Assembly: GCF_000424005.1 (NCBI RefSeq)
Contig: NZ_AUJB01000017.1
Span: 1 to 64,000 of the forward strand
DNA: 64,000 bases
Reading direction: 5' to 3'
DNA from: Pseudobutyrivibrio ruminis CF1b
GTDB lineage: Bacteria > Bacillota > Clostridia > Lachnospirales > Lachnospiraceae
Position 1 is the first letter of the stretch. Every line of letters starts with the position of its first letter. The translations under genes and the position numbers were made by a program. The notes beneath the pieces were generated by a model that saw nothing but the letters and a program-made list of their open reading frames with translations, made no database searches and had not been told where the DNA came from. This document shows positions 1 through 7,714 of the stretch, one piece after another.

Positions 1-251
<251 letters not shown>

Positions 252-434
252 AAAAGTTTAATTCCGAATCAGTATAAAACTGACTTGTTTACTAATAAAG
301 GTTTTTATTTCGTCTTAGAAACTAAATGAATTTCAAGGATACATGTTTTAAATAAAACTGTATTAATTCAAGGTTTGTTTCACTGTTCAGTTATCAATCT
401 TCGCTTTATTGTTGCTCTCAGCAGCAACTCGTTT

Positions 435-463
435 ATAGTATCACGATGTCGGCTGTTTGTCAA
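435..463 (-). promoter_or_regulatory. rRNA promoter P1 (proximal to 16S)
   Basis: Minus strand: TTGACA (458-463), a 17-nt spacer and TACTAT (435-440). A short inverted repeat (411-428, GTTGCT...AGCAAC) follows in the transcript, and about 180 nt of leader precede the 16S 5' end. It is one of three near-identical tandem promoters. Confidence 0.85.
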
Positions 464-537
464 CAACTTTTTTAATTAATTTTTCTTGACTTTCTCAGGA
501 AAACCAAGGGCTGATGCTCTCTCGAGTCAGCTTGTAT

Positions 538-566
538 ATAGTATCAAGTGGATGTCTTTTTGTCAA
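538..566 (-). promoter_or_regulatory. rRNA promoter P2
   Basis: Minus strand: TTGACA (561-566), exactly 17 nt, then TACTAT (538-543). The sequence after the -10 (ATACAAGCTGA) resembles that at P1 and P3, suggesting duplication of a unit of roughly 105-115 bp. Confidence 0.85.
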
Positions 567-652
567 GCACTTTTTACTAAATTTTTTCAGCTGATTTTGT
601 GAGTATTTACAAGCACTTTTTCAAGTGTTTTCGCTCACGCGACAGCTTGTTT

Positions 653-681
653 ATAATAGCACCCAGCCCCTTATGTGTCAA
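653..681 (-). promoter_or_regulatory. rRNA promoter P3 (distal)
   Basis: Minus strand: TTGACA (676-681), 17 nt, then TATTAT (653-658). The -35 element begins only about 30 bp downstream of the stop of the threonine aldolase gene, so there is no room for further promoters upstream. No convincing terminator separates the aldolase from this promoter. Confidence 0.83.
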
Positions 682-709
682 CAGCTTTTTAGATATTTTT
701 TCACTTTTT

Positions 710-1732
710 TCACAGAATCTTTTTCAGCTCATTTACAGCTTCATCTGAAGTGGACCAACTGGTGGCAATTCGGATTACTGTATGGCTGTCATCGTACTTC
801 TCCCAGAAGCCGTAAGCAACCTTTTCTCCAAATGCTTTCAAGGTCTCATTTTCCATTACAACAAAGATCTGGTTTGTAGGGTTCTCCATAAAGAGCTGAT
901 AACCCTTATGACGAAGATCCTCTCTTATTATAGAAGCCTGTTTAATTGCATGACGCCCCATTTCCATATAAAGGTCGTCTGTGAATAATGCACCGAACTG
1001 AACTCCAAGCAATCTGCCCTTAGCCAAAAGTGCACCGTGCTGTTTGATCTGTGTAATCATATGCTTTGGAGTATTTCCCCTTGTGAAGACTACAGCCTCA
1101 CCAAAGAGTGCGCCCACTTTTGTTCCTCCTATATAAAAGACGTCTGCAAAGGAAGCAATATCTGCCATGGTCAGATCATCCTGAGCAGCCAGTCCATATG
1201 CAAGACGAGCGCCGTCTATAAACAGAGGCATATCATATTCCTTACATATAGAAGAAACAGCTTCAAGCTCGCTACGGGAATAAAGTGTTCCATACTCTGT
1301 TGGATAAGAGATATAAACCATTCCAGGATTAACCATGTGCTCACAGCTGGCATCTGCATAATGAGTCTCTAACATATCTTTCAACTCAGCAGCATCAATC
1401 TTGCCTTCATGAGCTGGTAAAGTAATAACCTTATGACCGCTGTACTCAATAGCACCTGCTTCATGACAAGCCACATGACCAGTAGATGCCGCAACCACAC
1501 CATCATAATTAGAAAGCATTGAATCAATTACAGTCTGATTAGTCTGTGTGCCGCCTACAAGAAAATATATGTCAGCATCAGGACATTTAATATAATCACG
1601 AATCTTCTTTTTAGCTTCCTCGCAATATTGATCCTCACCATAGCCTGGTGTAGAAACCAAATTAGATTCTGTTAAAGCTTCAAGTACCTTTGGGTGACAG
1701 CCCTCGGCATAATCACATGAAAAATATAACAT
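710..1732 (-). CDS. Low-specificity threonine aldolase / beta-eliminating lyase family
   Basis: A PLP-dependent fold-type I enzyme of about 340 residues, expected to cleave L-threonine or L-allo-threonine to glycine and acetaldehyde in the cytoplasm. Visible features are the TGHVACHE segment near residues 84-91 (His stacking on PLP), FIDGAR around 171-176 (Asp binding the pyridine N), and the presumed Schiff-base Lys at about 205 in IGGTKVGALFG. A longer frame extends to 1801, but the ATG at 1732 is preceded by a strong AGGAGG at 1741-1746, so that start is used. It lies between tRNA-Ser and the rRNA promoters with no strong promoter of its own seen. Substrate stereospecificity cannot be read from sequence. 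Confidence 0.9.
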   Translation of the reverse strand: MLYFSCDYAEGCHPKVLEALTESNLVSTPGYGEDQYCEEAKKKIRDYIKCPDADIYFLVGGTQTNQTVIDSMLSNYDGVVAASTGHVACHEAGAIEYSGHKVITLPAHEGKIDAAELKDMLETHYADASCEHMVNPGMVYISYPTEYGTLYSRSELEAVSSICKEYDMPLFIDGARLAYGLAAQDDLTMADIASFADVFYIGGTKVGALFGEAVVFTRGNTPKHMITQIKQHGALLAKGRLLGVQFGALFTDDLYMEMGRHAIKQASIIREDLRHKGYQLFMENPTNQIFVVMENETLKAFGEKVAYGFWEKYDDSHTVIRIATSWSTSDEAVNELKKIL

Positions 1733-1887
1733 TATACTACCTCCTACATACATATAACCAACGCTTCTTACACTAACAATCCCATAGTACTCTTCCCTCA
1801 ACTAATATGTTTCGTTCAGAGTATATGGAGATTGTTAGCTAGAAGCTTACCTGCAATATTAATATACATTTTATATACGAATATACG

Positions 1888-1915
1888 AAAAAAGGCAACC
1901 GCTTTCGCGATTGCC
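1888..1915 (-). terminator. Rho-independent terminator of tRNA-Ser
   Basis: Minus strand stem GGCAATCGC, GAAA tetraloop, GCGGTTGCC (one U-G pair), followed by a run of about six T. It starts 9 nt past the tRNA 3' end. Confidence 0.9.
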
Positions 1916-1923
1916 TATCTTAA

Positions 1924-2009
1924 CGCAGAGGGTGGGATTCGAACCCACGCGCCCTTGCGGACAAACGGTTTTCAAGACCGCCTCGTTATGACCACTTCGA
2001 TACCTCTGC
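1924..2009 (-). tRNA. tRNA-Ser (anticodon UGA)
   Basis: An 86-nt class II tRNA. Acceptor stem GCAGAGG pairs with CCTCTGC, discriminator G. The anticodon loop CTTGAAA gives anticodon TGA, there is a long variable arm as expected for serine, and the T arm contains GGTTCGAATCC. CCA is not encoded. It is a monocistronic unit with its own consensus promoter and terminator. Confidence 0.95.
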
Positions 2010-2033
2010 ATGTATCTCTCGGACACGAATAGT

Positions 2034-2062
2034 ATAATAACATCCGTCTACCTATATGTCAA
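2034..2062 (-). promoter_or_regulatory. Promoter of tRNA-Ser
   Basis: Minus strand: TTGACA (2057-2062), 17-nt spacer, TATTAT (2034-2039). The -10 lies about 25 nt upstream of the mature tRNA 5' end. A palindrome with core TTGTGACAA lies upstream at about 2101-2117. Confidence 0.85.
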
Positions 2063-2165
2063 CAAAATATTAGAAGTTTTTTTGTAAATTTTTGAATTCG
2101 AAATATTGTGACAATATTAGGTTTTTCCCAACTTTTCTGGCACATTTATTTATGCCATTAAACCA

Positions 2166-2861
2166 CTAGATTTTACGTTGATTTCTAAGGATCGCTTCAC
2201 CAAAAGCAATGTCATCAGGTGTGGTTACTTTTATATTAGAATAAGACCCAGGAATCATATGTACATCATGATCAGTAGCTCTTTCCACAATCATGGCATC
2301 ATCAGTAATAGATGTATCAGCTGAAGCTATAATCTTATCGTATGCTCCACGGATAAGATTGTACTCGAAACACTGAGGTGTCTGAACTATCCAGACATTA
2401 CTTCTGTCTGGTGTATCAAGAACCTTTCTATGATCATCTGTAAGCTTTACTGTATCCTTTGTAGGCATGCCAACAACACAAGACTCGTAAAGAGTAACGG
2501 CTGACATACATCTATGAATAATATCTATAGAAACAAAAGCTCGTGCACAATCATGAATAAGCACATAGCCATCATCAATAGCCTTGAGTCCGGCGTAAAC
2601 GGAATTGTAGCGCTCTTCTCCACCTTCAACTATGGCAACGCACTTTGTGATGCGATATCTTTCGATAATCTCCTTCCGGCATTTTTCAACGTCACCTGGA
2701 GCCACTACAAGAACAATCTGGGTAACCTTGCTTTCCTGGAAAGTGCGCAGGCAATGAACCATCAAAGGGGCATCACCCATACGCATATATTGTTTTGGAA
2801 TTTCCTGTTCCATTCGCTTACCACTACCTGCTGCAAGAACTATTGCTGTAAACTTATTCAT
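2166..2861 (-). CDS. ispD: 2-C-methyl-D-erythritol 4-phosphate cytidylyltransferase
   Basis: Transfers CMP from CTP to MEP, the third step of the non-mevalonate (MEP) isoprenoid pathway, in the cytoplasm. The N-terminal nucleotide-binding motif VLAAGSGKRM is at residues 8-17 with Lys15 and a PKQY segment at 22-25. The signature VLIHDCARAFV (100-110) carries the metal-binding Asp and substrate Arg; the family norm is DAARPF, so Cys and Ala replacements are seen here. VQTPQ follows further on. 231 aa is normal length. Its ATG overlaps the tsaD stop by one base (TAATG), so it is the last gene of the tsaE-to-ispD operon by translational coupling. Confidence 0.95.
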   Translation of the reverse strand: MNKFTAIVLAAGSGKRMEQEIPKQYMRMGDAPLMVHCLRTFQESKVTQIVLVVAPGDVEKCRKEIIERYRITKCVAIVEGGEERYNSVYAGLKAIDDGYVLIHDCARAFVSIDIIHRCMSAVTLYESCVVGMPTKDTVKLTDDHRKVLDTPDRSNVWIVQTPQCFEYNLIRGAYDKIIASADTSITDDAMIVERATDHDVHMIPGSYSNIKVTTPDDIAFGEAILRNQRKI

Positions 2862-3886
2862 TATCTCTCACCTAATTTTAAATTTGGTATAGCATTAAGA
2901 TCCCAGCCATCGCGGCGGCCTGCAAGATACTCATAGTATGCTGCTGCACCTATCATGGCTGCATTATCTGTACAAAGAACAGGTGATGGATGATAGAATT
3001 CTACACCCTTCTCCTGACACATTTTTTCCATAGCGGTACGAAGAGTCTGGTTGGATGCAACACCTCCAGCGATTGCAAATTTGTCCATACCAAATTCGTC
3101 GATAGCCAGTGCCGCATGCTCGCAAAGAGTATCAATAACAGTCTGCTGGAATGACGCTGCAACATCAGCCTCATTTACTGCCTCACCCTTCATCTGGGCA
3201 CCATTAATATAATTTAATACCTGAGATTTTAATCCACTGAAAGAGAAGTCATAAACTCCGTCAGAAACCTTAGGTCTTGTAAACTGAATTTCAAAAGGAT
3301 CTCCCTCGTGGGCAGCCTTTTCAATCTTAGGTCCTCCTGGGTATCCTAATCCGATAGCGCGGGCAACCTTATCAAAGGCTTCGCCTGCTGCATCATCTCT
3401 GGTGCGACCAAGGATTTCGTATTTACCATAATCAGCCACGCGTACAAGATGTGTGTGACCGCCTGAAACTACCAGACAAAGGAATGGTGGCTTCAGTTCT
3501 TTATTCTCGATGTAATTGGCACTGATGTGACCTTCGATATGATGAACACCAATGAGAGGCAGCTGCTCCGCAAATGCGATAGCCTTTGCTTCTGCAACGC
3601 CTACAAGAAGAGCGCCAACAAGACCAGGACCATAGGTAACAGCAATGGCATCCATATCCTCGAGGCCCATATCAGCCTCTTCGAGAGCCTGCTCTATAAC
3701 CTGATTTATACGCTCTATATGTTTACGTGATGCAATCTCTGGAACGACACCACCGTAAAGTGTATGAAGTGGTATCTGTGTGGATATCACGTTACTTCTA
3801 ACATCTCTTCCGTTGATAACTACCGCTGCTGCAGTCTCATCACAGGAACTTTCAATTGCCAATATTTTTATTTCTTTAGTATCCAT
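2861..3886 (-). CDS. tsaD: tRNA N6-threonylcarbamoyladenosine transferase subunit TsaD
   Basis: Catalytic ASKHA-fold subunit that transfers threonylcarbamoyl from TC-AMP to A37 of ANN-decoding tRNAs. Seen: an IESSCDET phosphate-binding start near residues 11-18, YGPGLVGAL at 85-93, the metal-binding His pair of HHIEGH (116 and 120), and CTDNAAMIG near the C-terminus with the third metal-ligand Asp. 341 aa is typical. It works with TsaB and TsaE, both encoded upstream in the same operon; TsaC/Sua5, which makes TC-AMP, is not in this window. It overlaps the preceding membrane-protein gene by 11 bp and ispD by 1 bp. Confidence 0.97.
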   Translation of the reverse strand: MDTKEIKILAIESSCDETAAAVVINGRDVRSNVISTQIPLHTLYGGVVPEIASRKHIERINQVIEQALEEADMGLEDMDAIAVTYGPGLVGALLVGVAEAKAIAFAEQLPLIGVHHIEGHISANYIENKELKPPFLCLVVSGGHTHLVRVADYGKYEILGRTRDDAAGEAFDKVARAIGLGYPGGPKIEKAAHEGDPFEIQFTRPKVSDGVYDFSFSGLKSQVLNYINGAQMKGEAVNEADVAASFQQTVIDTLCEHAALAIDEFGMDKFAIAGGVASNQTLRTAMEKMCQEKGVEFYHPSPVLCTDNAAMIGAAAYYEYLAGRRDGWDLNAIPNLKLGER

Positions 3887-4460
3887 TTACTTTATCCTCT
3901 GAAGACAGCCTCCATGTAAGGATCTTCCAATTGCCGTTTTTATCCTTTCTTAAACAGAAATCTTCGTAGGTACGATCATAGCTGCTTCCTTCCCTGATAA
4001 AGTAATAAGTAGAAACGAAAGCGCACTCGTATCCATTAACGGTTTTATATTGAACTTCTTTAGAATCACTAACCGTAGCAGAAACGATAGTTCTCGAACG
4101 ATTCTTGTAATCCTGTATTTCCAAATTTAGAGAAGCCAAATATGTATCTCTTGGATTGTATTGCAATAGCTCGTCATCCATAAGAAATCTGGCCTGATCT
4201 GCCATCTTTTCAAGCTGTGCCTGATCATACTCCTCTGCATAGTAAGCTGTGATTATTCGATTGTACCATTTTACTACTGCTCTAGGCGTCCCCGGATAAT
4301 CATCTCTAAAATTCTTCGAAATGATTGTCTGTACTTCGGATATTTCTACATTTTCATCCGCCTTAGCTGTGGCATTACGGCGTGATAAATAGGTATAGTA
4401 GCCCACAATAAGGCATGCCATACAGATAACCGCTATTCCTATTCGCAGTACCTTTTTCAT
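3876..4460 (-). CDS. Conserved hypothetical membrane-anchored protein
   Basis: Function not recognised. The product is about 194 aa with one N-terminal hydrophobic segment (about residues 4-22) lacking a lipobox or obvious cleavage site, so it is probably a signal anchor with the remaining ~170 residues outside the cell. The C-terminal half contains a motif-poor, Tyr/Arg-rich alpha+beta stretch that could be an NTF2-like or DUF fold, which is a guess. The frame is open to 4475, but GGAGG followed by 6 nt supports the ATG at 4460, just after the rnz stop. It sits between rnz and tsaD, overlapping tsaD by 11 bp, so it is co-translated with them. Confidence 0.75.
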   Translation of the reverse strand: MKKVLRIGIAVICMACLIVGYYTYLSRRNATAKADENVEISEVQTIISKNFRDDYPGTPRAVVKWYNRIITAYYAEEYDQAQLEKMADQARFLMDDELLQYNPRDTYLASLNLEIQDYKNRSRTIVSATVSDSKEVQYKTVNGYECAFVSTYYFIREGSSYDRTYEDFCLRKDKNGNWKILTWRLSSEDKVNGY

Positions 4461-4461
4461 A

Positions 4462-5373
4462 TTACTCCTCCGCAAAATCCAATTCTAAGAACTTGCCATC
4501 TTCCCCGAGCTTAGCCTGTGGAAAAATATCACAGACAGCTTTCATATACCTTTTGTGACCTGTCATGGATGGCGAGAAATGTGTGAGCCAGAGCTCATTT
4601 ACATTTGCATCCTTGGCAACCTGGGCTGCCTCATAGAAGGTCATGTGCTTATTCTGTTTTGCTTTTGCTAACTTATCTTCCTCTGCATACATGCCTTCGC
4701 AGATAAGAAGATCTGAGTCCTTTGCCGCCTCCACAAGTGATTTGGTAGGACGAGTATCTGTACAATAGGTAACCTTTATTCCCTTTCGGGCATCTCCCAT
4801 AACCATTTCAGGAGTGAAGGTCTTTCCTTCATGTTCCACGGTTTTTCCTTTTTGAAGTGGATTCCATAATGTAACTGGAAGTCCAAGTGCCTGGGCTGCC
4901 GCCACATCGAAGCGCCCCTTTCGTGGAATATCTATCGTATATCCGTAGCAGAGTACATTGTGATTAACTCTGAATGCATGGATATGATAACCTAATAATT
5001 CAAAGTGCTCATCCGCTTCTGTAATCTCGTGAAATTTAATCTCAAAGGGAAGCTCTGGAGCAATTACCCTGAGAGAATTTACCACCTTTTCAAGTCCCTT
5101 TGGACCAACGATGGTGATTGGTTCTACTCTGTCTGAATTGCCCATGGAAAGGAGCAATCCCGGCAGACCGCTGATGTGATCAGCATGATAATGAGTGATA
5201 CATATGATAGAGATTGGGTTTGGTGAGAAGCCTGCTTCTCTCAGAGCCACCTGGGTGCCCTCGCCACAATCTACTAACAAGCCCTCTCCATTGAATCTGA
5301 ATAAACATGAAGTGAGCCATCTATTAGGCAGCGGCATCATGCCGGCTGTGCCTAGTAAACAAACGTCTAACAT
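4462..5373 (-). CDS. rnz: Ribonuclease Z
   Basis: Metallo-beta-lactamase-fold endonuclease that trims tRNA 3' trailers. The zinc motif THYHADH (H61, H63, D65, H66) is followed by GLPGLLLSM. Downstream are CYGYTI, YCTDTRP and LTHFSP segments typical of the tRNase Z family, including the later metal ligands. 303 aa matches the short bacterial form. Both tRNA genes in this window lack an encoded CCA, so this type of 3' processing would be needed. The start overlaps the rimI stop by one base (TAATG). Confidence 0.95.
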   Translation of the reverse strand: MLDVCLLGTAGMMPLPNRWLTSCLFRFNGEGLLVDCGEGTQVALREAGFSPNPISIICITHYHADHISGLPGLLLSMGNSDRVEPITIVGPKGLEKVVNSLRVIAPELPFEIKFHEITEADEHFELLGYHIHAFRVNHNVLCYGYTIDIPRKGRFDVAAAQALGLPVTLWNPLQKGKTVEHEGKTFTPEMVMGDARKGIKVTYCTDTRPTKSLVEAAKDSDLLICEGMYAEEDKLAKAKQNKHMTFYEAAQVAKDANVNELWLTHFSPSMTGHKRYMKAVCDIFPQAKLGEDGKFLELDFAEE

Positions 5374-5819
5374 TAAATATTCCTTTCAAGTTTCATGCAA
5401 ATAGCATCCTCTACTGGATCGCTGTAGAAATATTTTCGCGTGCCAATTTCTTCGAAGCCTAAACCTTCGTATAAGTGGCGGGCTGGTGTGTTGCTGACAC
5501 GAACCTCAAGGAAGATGGTGTCAATGCCGCGACTTTCAAGTTCTTCCAAAGCTTTGGAAAGAAGCTGACGACCTAATCCCTGGCCGCGATATTTTTCGTC
5601 CACAACAATATCTGGAAGTTCTGCCTCTGGCGGAGTGAGATAGAAAACACTGAATGCTGCTATCTGCCCATCATCCTCTGCCACCATAATAAATGAGTGG
5701 TCGGAGGATATTGCTTCCTCGTAAGACTTTAAGGACCATGGACAGCTCATGGCTGCATTTTCGATTTCAACAATCGCAGGCAGGTCCTGTGCATTTGCAA
5801 ATCTATATGTAAAAGCCAT
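5373..5819 (-). CDS. rimI: Ribosomal protein S18 alanine N-acetyltransferase (RimI family)
   Basis: GNAT acetyltransferase of 148 aa. The acetyl-CoA pyrophosphate loop RGQGLGRQLL is at 78-87, followed by FLEVRVSNTPARHLYEGLGF, the classic RimI motif B. In bacteria this gene commonly sits between tsaB and tsaD, as here. The protein target (S18 N-terminus or other proteins) is family knowledge. It overlaps tsaB by one base and rnz by one base. Confidence 0.93.
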   Translation of the reverse strand: MAFTYRFANAQDLPAIVEIENAAMSCPWSLKSYEEAISSDHSFIMVAEDDGQIAAFSVFYLTPPEAELPDIVVDEKYRGQGLGRQLLSKALEELESRGIDTIFLEVRVSNTPARHLYEGLGFEEIGTRKYFYSDPVEDAICMKLERNI

Positions 5820-6529
5820 TAAGCTTTTCCTTCCTTTTCCATACGCTCTCTTTCAGCCTGAGACAGACGAAGATATTCTGGTCTGTGGTCTGCTGCAATC
5901 TCGCAATCTCCATTTGCATAGTAGATAGCACCAAGTGTAGCTACCGAAGATGCATGCTGGCGGTTGAGATGTGCTGGCGCAAATCTGTATGGAACCTTAA
6001 TGATTTCTGCAATCTTATCTTTGAAAACTGGAACGCCATCTCCAAGGAATGTAACTGGCTGTCCCATTTCATTTATCTTTTCTGCTATCTCAGCGAAATC
6101 AACTGCACACTGTGGATGTACTACAGTAAATTCACCTGACTGTTCGAACTTGTAAAGACCAGTGTAAACCTGTCCACGTCTTGCATCTAAGATAGGGCAG
6201 ATAATACCGTCATTTCCCCACATATTATATGCAATGGCATCTACTGTAGGCACTGACACGATTGGGCATCCAAGCGAAAGACCAAGTCCCTTTGCTGTGG
6301 CAGATGCGATTCTGAGGCCTGTGAAAGAACCAGGGCCTGCGGAAACTGCAATGGCATCTACTGAATTAAGATCAAGCTCTACCATCTTTGAAAGCTCATC
6401 AAGCATTGGAAGCAATGTCTGTGAATGAGTCTTCTTATAACCTGTGGTGTACTCGCCAATTAAATTGTCGTCTTCTACGATAGCTACTGAGGCTACAAGC
6501 CCTGAGCCATCTATTCCTAAAATCTTCAT
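5819..6529 (-). CDS. tsaB: tRNA threonylcarbamoyladenosine biosynthesis protein TsaB
   Basis: ASKHA-fold partner and activator of TsaD; forms the TsaB-TsaD-TsaE complex for t6A37 synthesis. Starts MKILGIDGSG, then HSQTLLPMLDELSK, and the family signature SAGPGSFTGLRIASATAKGL near 64-83. It lacks the metal His motif seen in TsaD, as expected for TsaB. 236 aa is normal. Three bases separate it from tsaE. Confidence 0.96.
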   Translation of the reverse strand: MKILGIDGSGLVASVAIVEDDNLIGEYTTGYKKTHSQTLLPMLDELSKMVELDLNSVDAIAVSAGPGSFTGLRIASATAKGLGLSLGCPIVSVPTVDAIAYNMWGNDGIICPILDARRGQVYTGLYKFEQSGEFTVVHPQCAVDFAEIAEKINEMGQPVTFLGDGVPVFKDKIAEIIKVPYRFAPAHLNRQHASSVATLGAIYYANGDCEIAADHRPEYLRLSQAERERMEKEGKA

Positions 6530-6532
6530 ATT

Positions 6533-6964
6533 CTATATCTGTTCTACCGTGATTTTGCGGTAGTCGAATCCCTTTTCTAAATCTTTTTCGATAGTAATCT
6601 GAGTGTAGTGCTCAGGAAGAATATCTTCGATGAGATTTGCCCACTCAATAAGTGAGACGCCATCACCGTAAACATAATCCTCGTAACCTATCTCATCCAT
6701 CTCTTCCACATCGCCTATACGATATACGTCGAAGTGGTAGAATGGCAATCTGCCTGTGTCGTATACCTGCACGATGGTGAAGGTAGGACTGCAGATAGCC
6801 TCATCAATCTGAAGACCTGTAGCAAAGCCCTGTGTGAACACGGTCTTGCCAACACCCAAATCTCCGATAAGTGTAAATACCTGCCCTGGTGTGGCTGCAG
6901 CGCCAAGCTTTCTGCCGAGAGCATCTGTTTCTTCTGGTGAATTAGTTTCGAATATTTCTATCAT
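6533..6964 (-). CDS. tsaE: tRNA threonylcarbamoyladenosine ATPase TsaE
   Basis: Small P-loop ATPase required for turnover of the t6A complex. Walker A GDLGVGKT at 34-41, then SPTFTIVQVY and the FYHFDVYRI segment typical of YjeE/TsaE. 143 aa is normal. Its ATG overlaps the stop of the upstream YcxB-like gene (ATGA), so the two are translationally coupled. Confidence 0.96.
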   Translation of the reverse strand: MIEIFETNSPEETDALGRKLGAAATPGQVFTLIGDLGVGKTVFTQGFATGLQIDEAICSPTFTIVQVYDTGRLPFYHFDVYRIGDVEEMDEIGYEDYVYGDGVSLIEWANLIEDILPEHYTQITIEKDLEKGFDYRKITVEQI

Positions 6965-7464
6965 TTTATTTGTAATTTGTAATCCTCTACGTGATTTTTA
7001 ATGTAGTCAATTGCCTGTGGATATACATCCTTAATTTCTTCTTTTGGTACGATATAAGCATTTACACGGTTGCTATATACAAGAAGATACTCCTTCCATG
7101 TGGCAATTTTGTAAATGTATTCCCAAGGAAGCTCTGCTGGCTCCTCCGATGCTGGGGAGCTAACCTTTATGCCAGTCTCAATAAGCTCATAAGTAAGTGG
7201 GTGCTGAAATACATCCTGCATCATCTGATTTTTGACTCTGAGCTTAAGACTCATTGGAATATATAAAAGGAAAATAACCGCAATGAGTGGGTAGAATAGG
7301 CGATAAATTGGAGAAAGCACTGGGAAGCGCATAATCCAAACTGCTATCAAAAGAACAAATAGCACCACCGAAAGTATACCCTGGCTGGATCTGTATGTGT
7401 GGAACAAATTAAATCTGTATAAATCTCTCTCGCTAATCTTTACACTAAACTTTATGTTGTTCAT
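6961..7464 (-). CDS. YcxB-like membrane protein
   Basis: A 167-residue protein with two hydrophobic segments near residues 30-48 and 55-72 and a cytoplasmic C-terminal half ending in a PH-like YcxB domain (WEYIYKIATWKEYLLVYSN). Molecular function is unknown for the family. The ATG at 7464 has an AGGGAG about 9 nt upstream. An in-frame TTG at 7548 with its own AGGAG would add 28 residues and read through the hairpin at 7512-7544, so the true start is uncertain. First gene of the tsaE-tsaB-rimI-rnz-tsaD-ispD operon. Confidence 0.75.
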   Translation of the reverse strand: MNNIKFSVKISERDLYRFNLFHTYRSSQGILSVVLFVLLIAVWIMRFPVLSPIYRLFYPLIAVIFLLYIPMSLKLRVKNQMMQDVFQHPLTYELIETGIKVSSPASEEPAELPWEYIYKIATWKEYLLVYSNRVNAYIVPKEEIKDVYPQAIDYIKNHVEDYKLQIK

Positions 7465-7511
7465 AATCAGACTCTCCCTATTTTTTATTAGTTTATCATA
7501 TATTTGTGCAT

Positions 7512-7544
7512 AAAAAAAGTGAGCCGAAACCCCTAACGACTCAC
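7512..7544 (-). terminator. Intrinsic terminator or attenuator in front of the t6A operon
   Basis: Minus strand stem GTGAGTCG / CGGCTCAC (one U-G pair) with a 10-nt loop, then seven T. It lies 50-80 nt downstream of a consensus promoter (7600-7628) and upstream of the YcxB gene, so it may attenuate the operon rather than end the distant tex gene. Confidence 0.7.
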
Positions 7545-7599
7545 TCAAACCTTATCTCCTAAAAAGCAAACTCACTGTTACTTTTCTCGACTAATGAAA

Positions 7600-7628
7600 A
7601 GTATAGAAGTCATGGTAAAAAATGTCAA
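7600..7628 (-). promoter_or_regulatory. Promoter of the YcxB-tsaE-ispD operon
   Basis: Minus strand: TTGACA (7623-7628), 17-nt spacer, TATACT (7600-7605), near-perfect sigma-A consensus. A palindrome AATTGTGACAATT lies upstream at 7661-7673. Confidence 0.85.
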
Positions 7629-7714
7629 CAGTTTGCCATTAGGAGAGTATTATTTTGTATAATTGTGACAATTTCCTGCATTAATATCTGTGTAGGATTA
7701 CAACACTTAAACCT

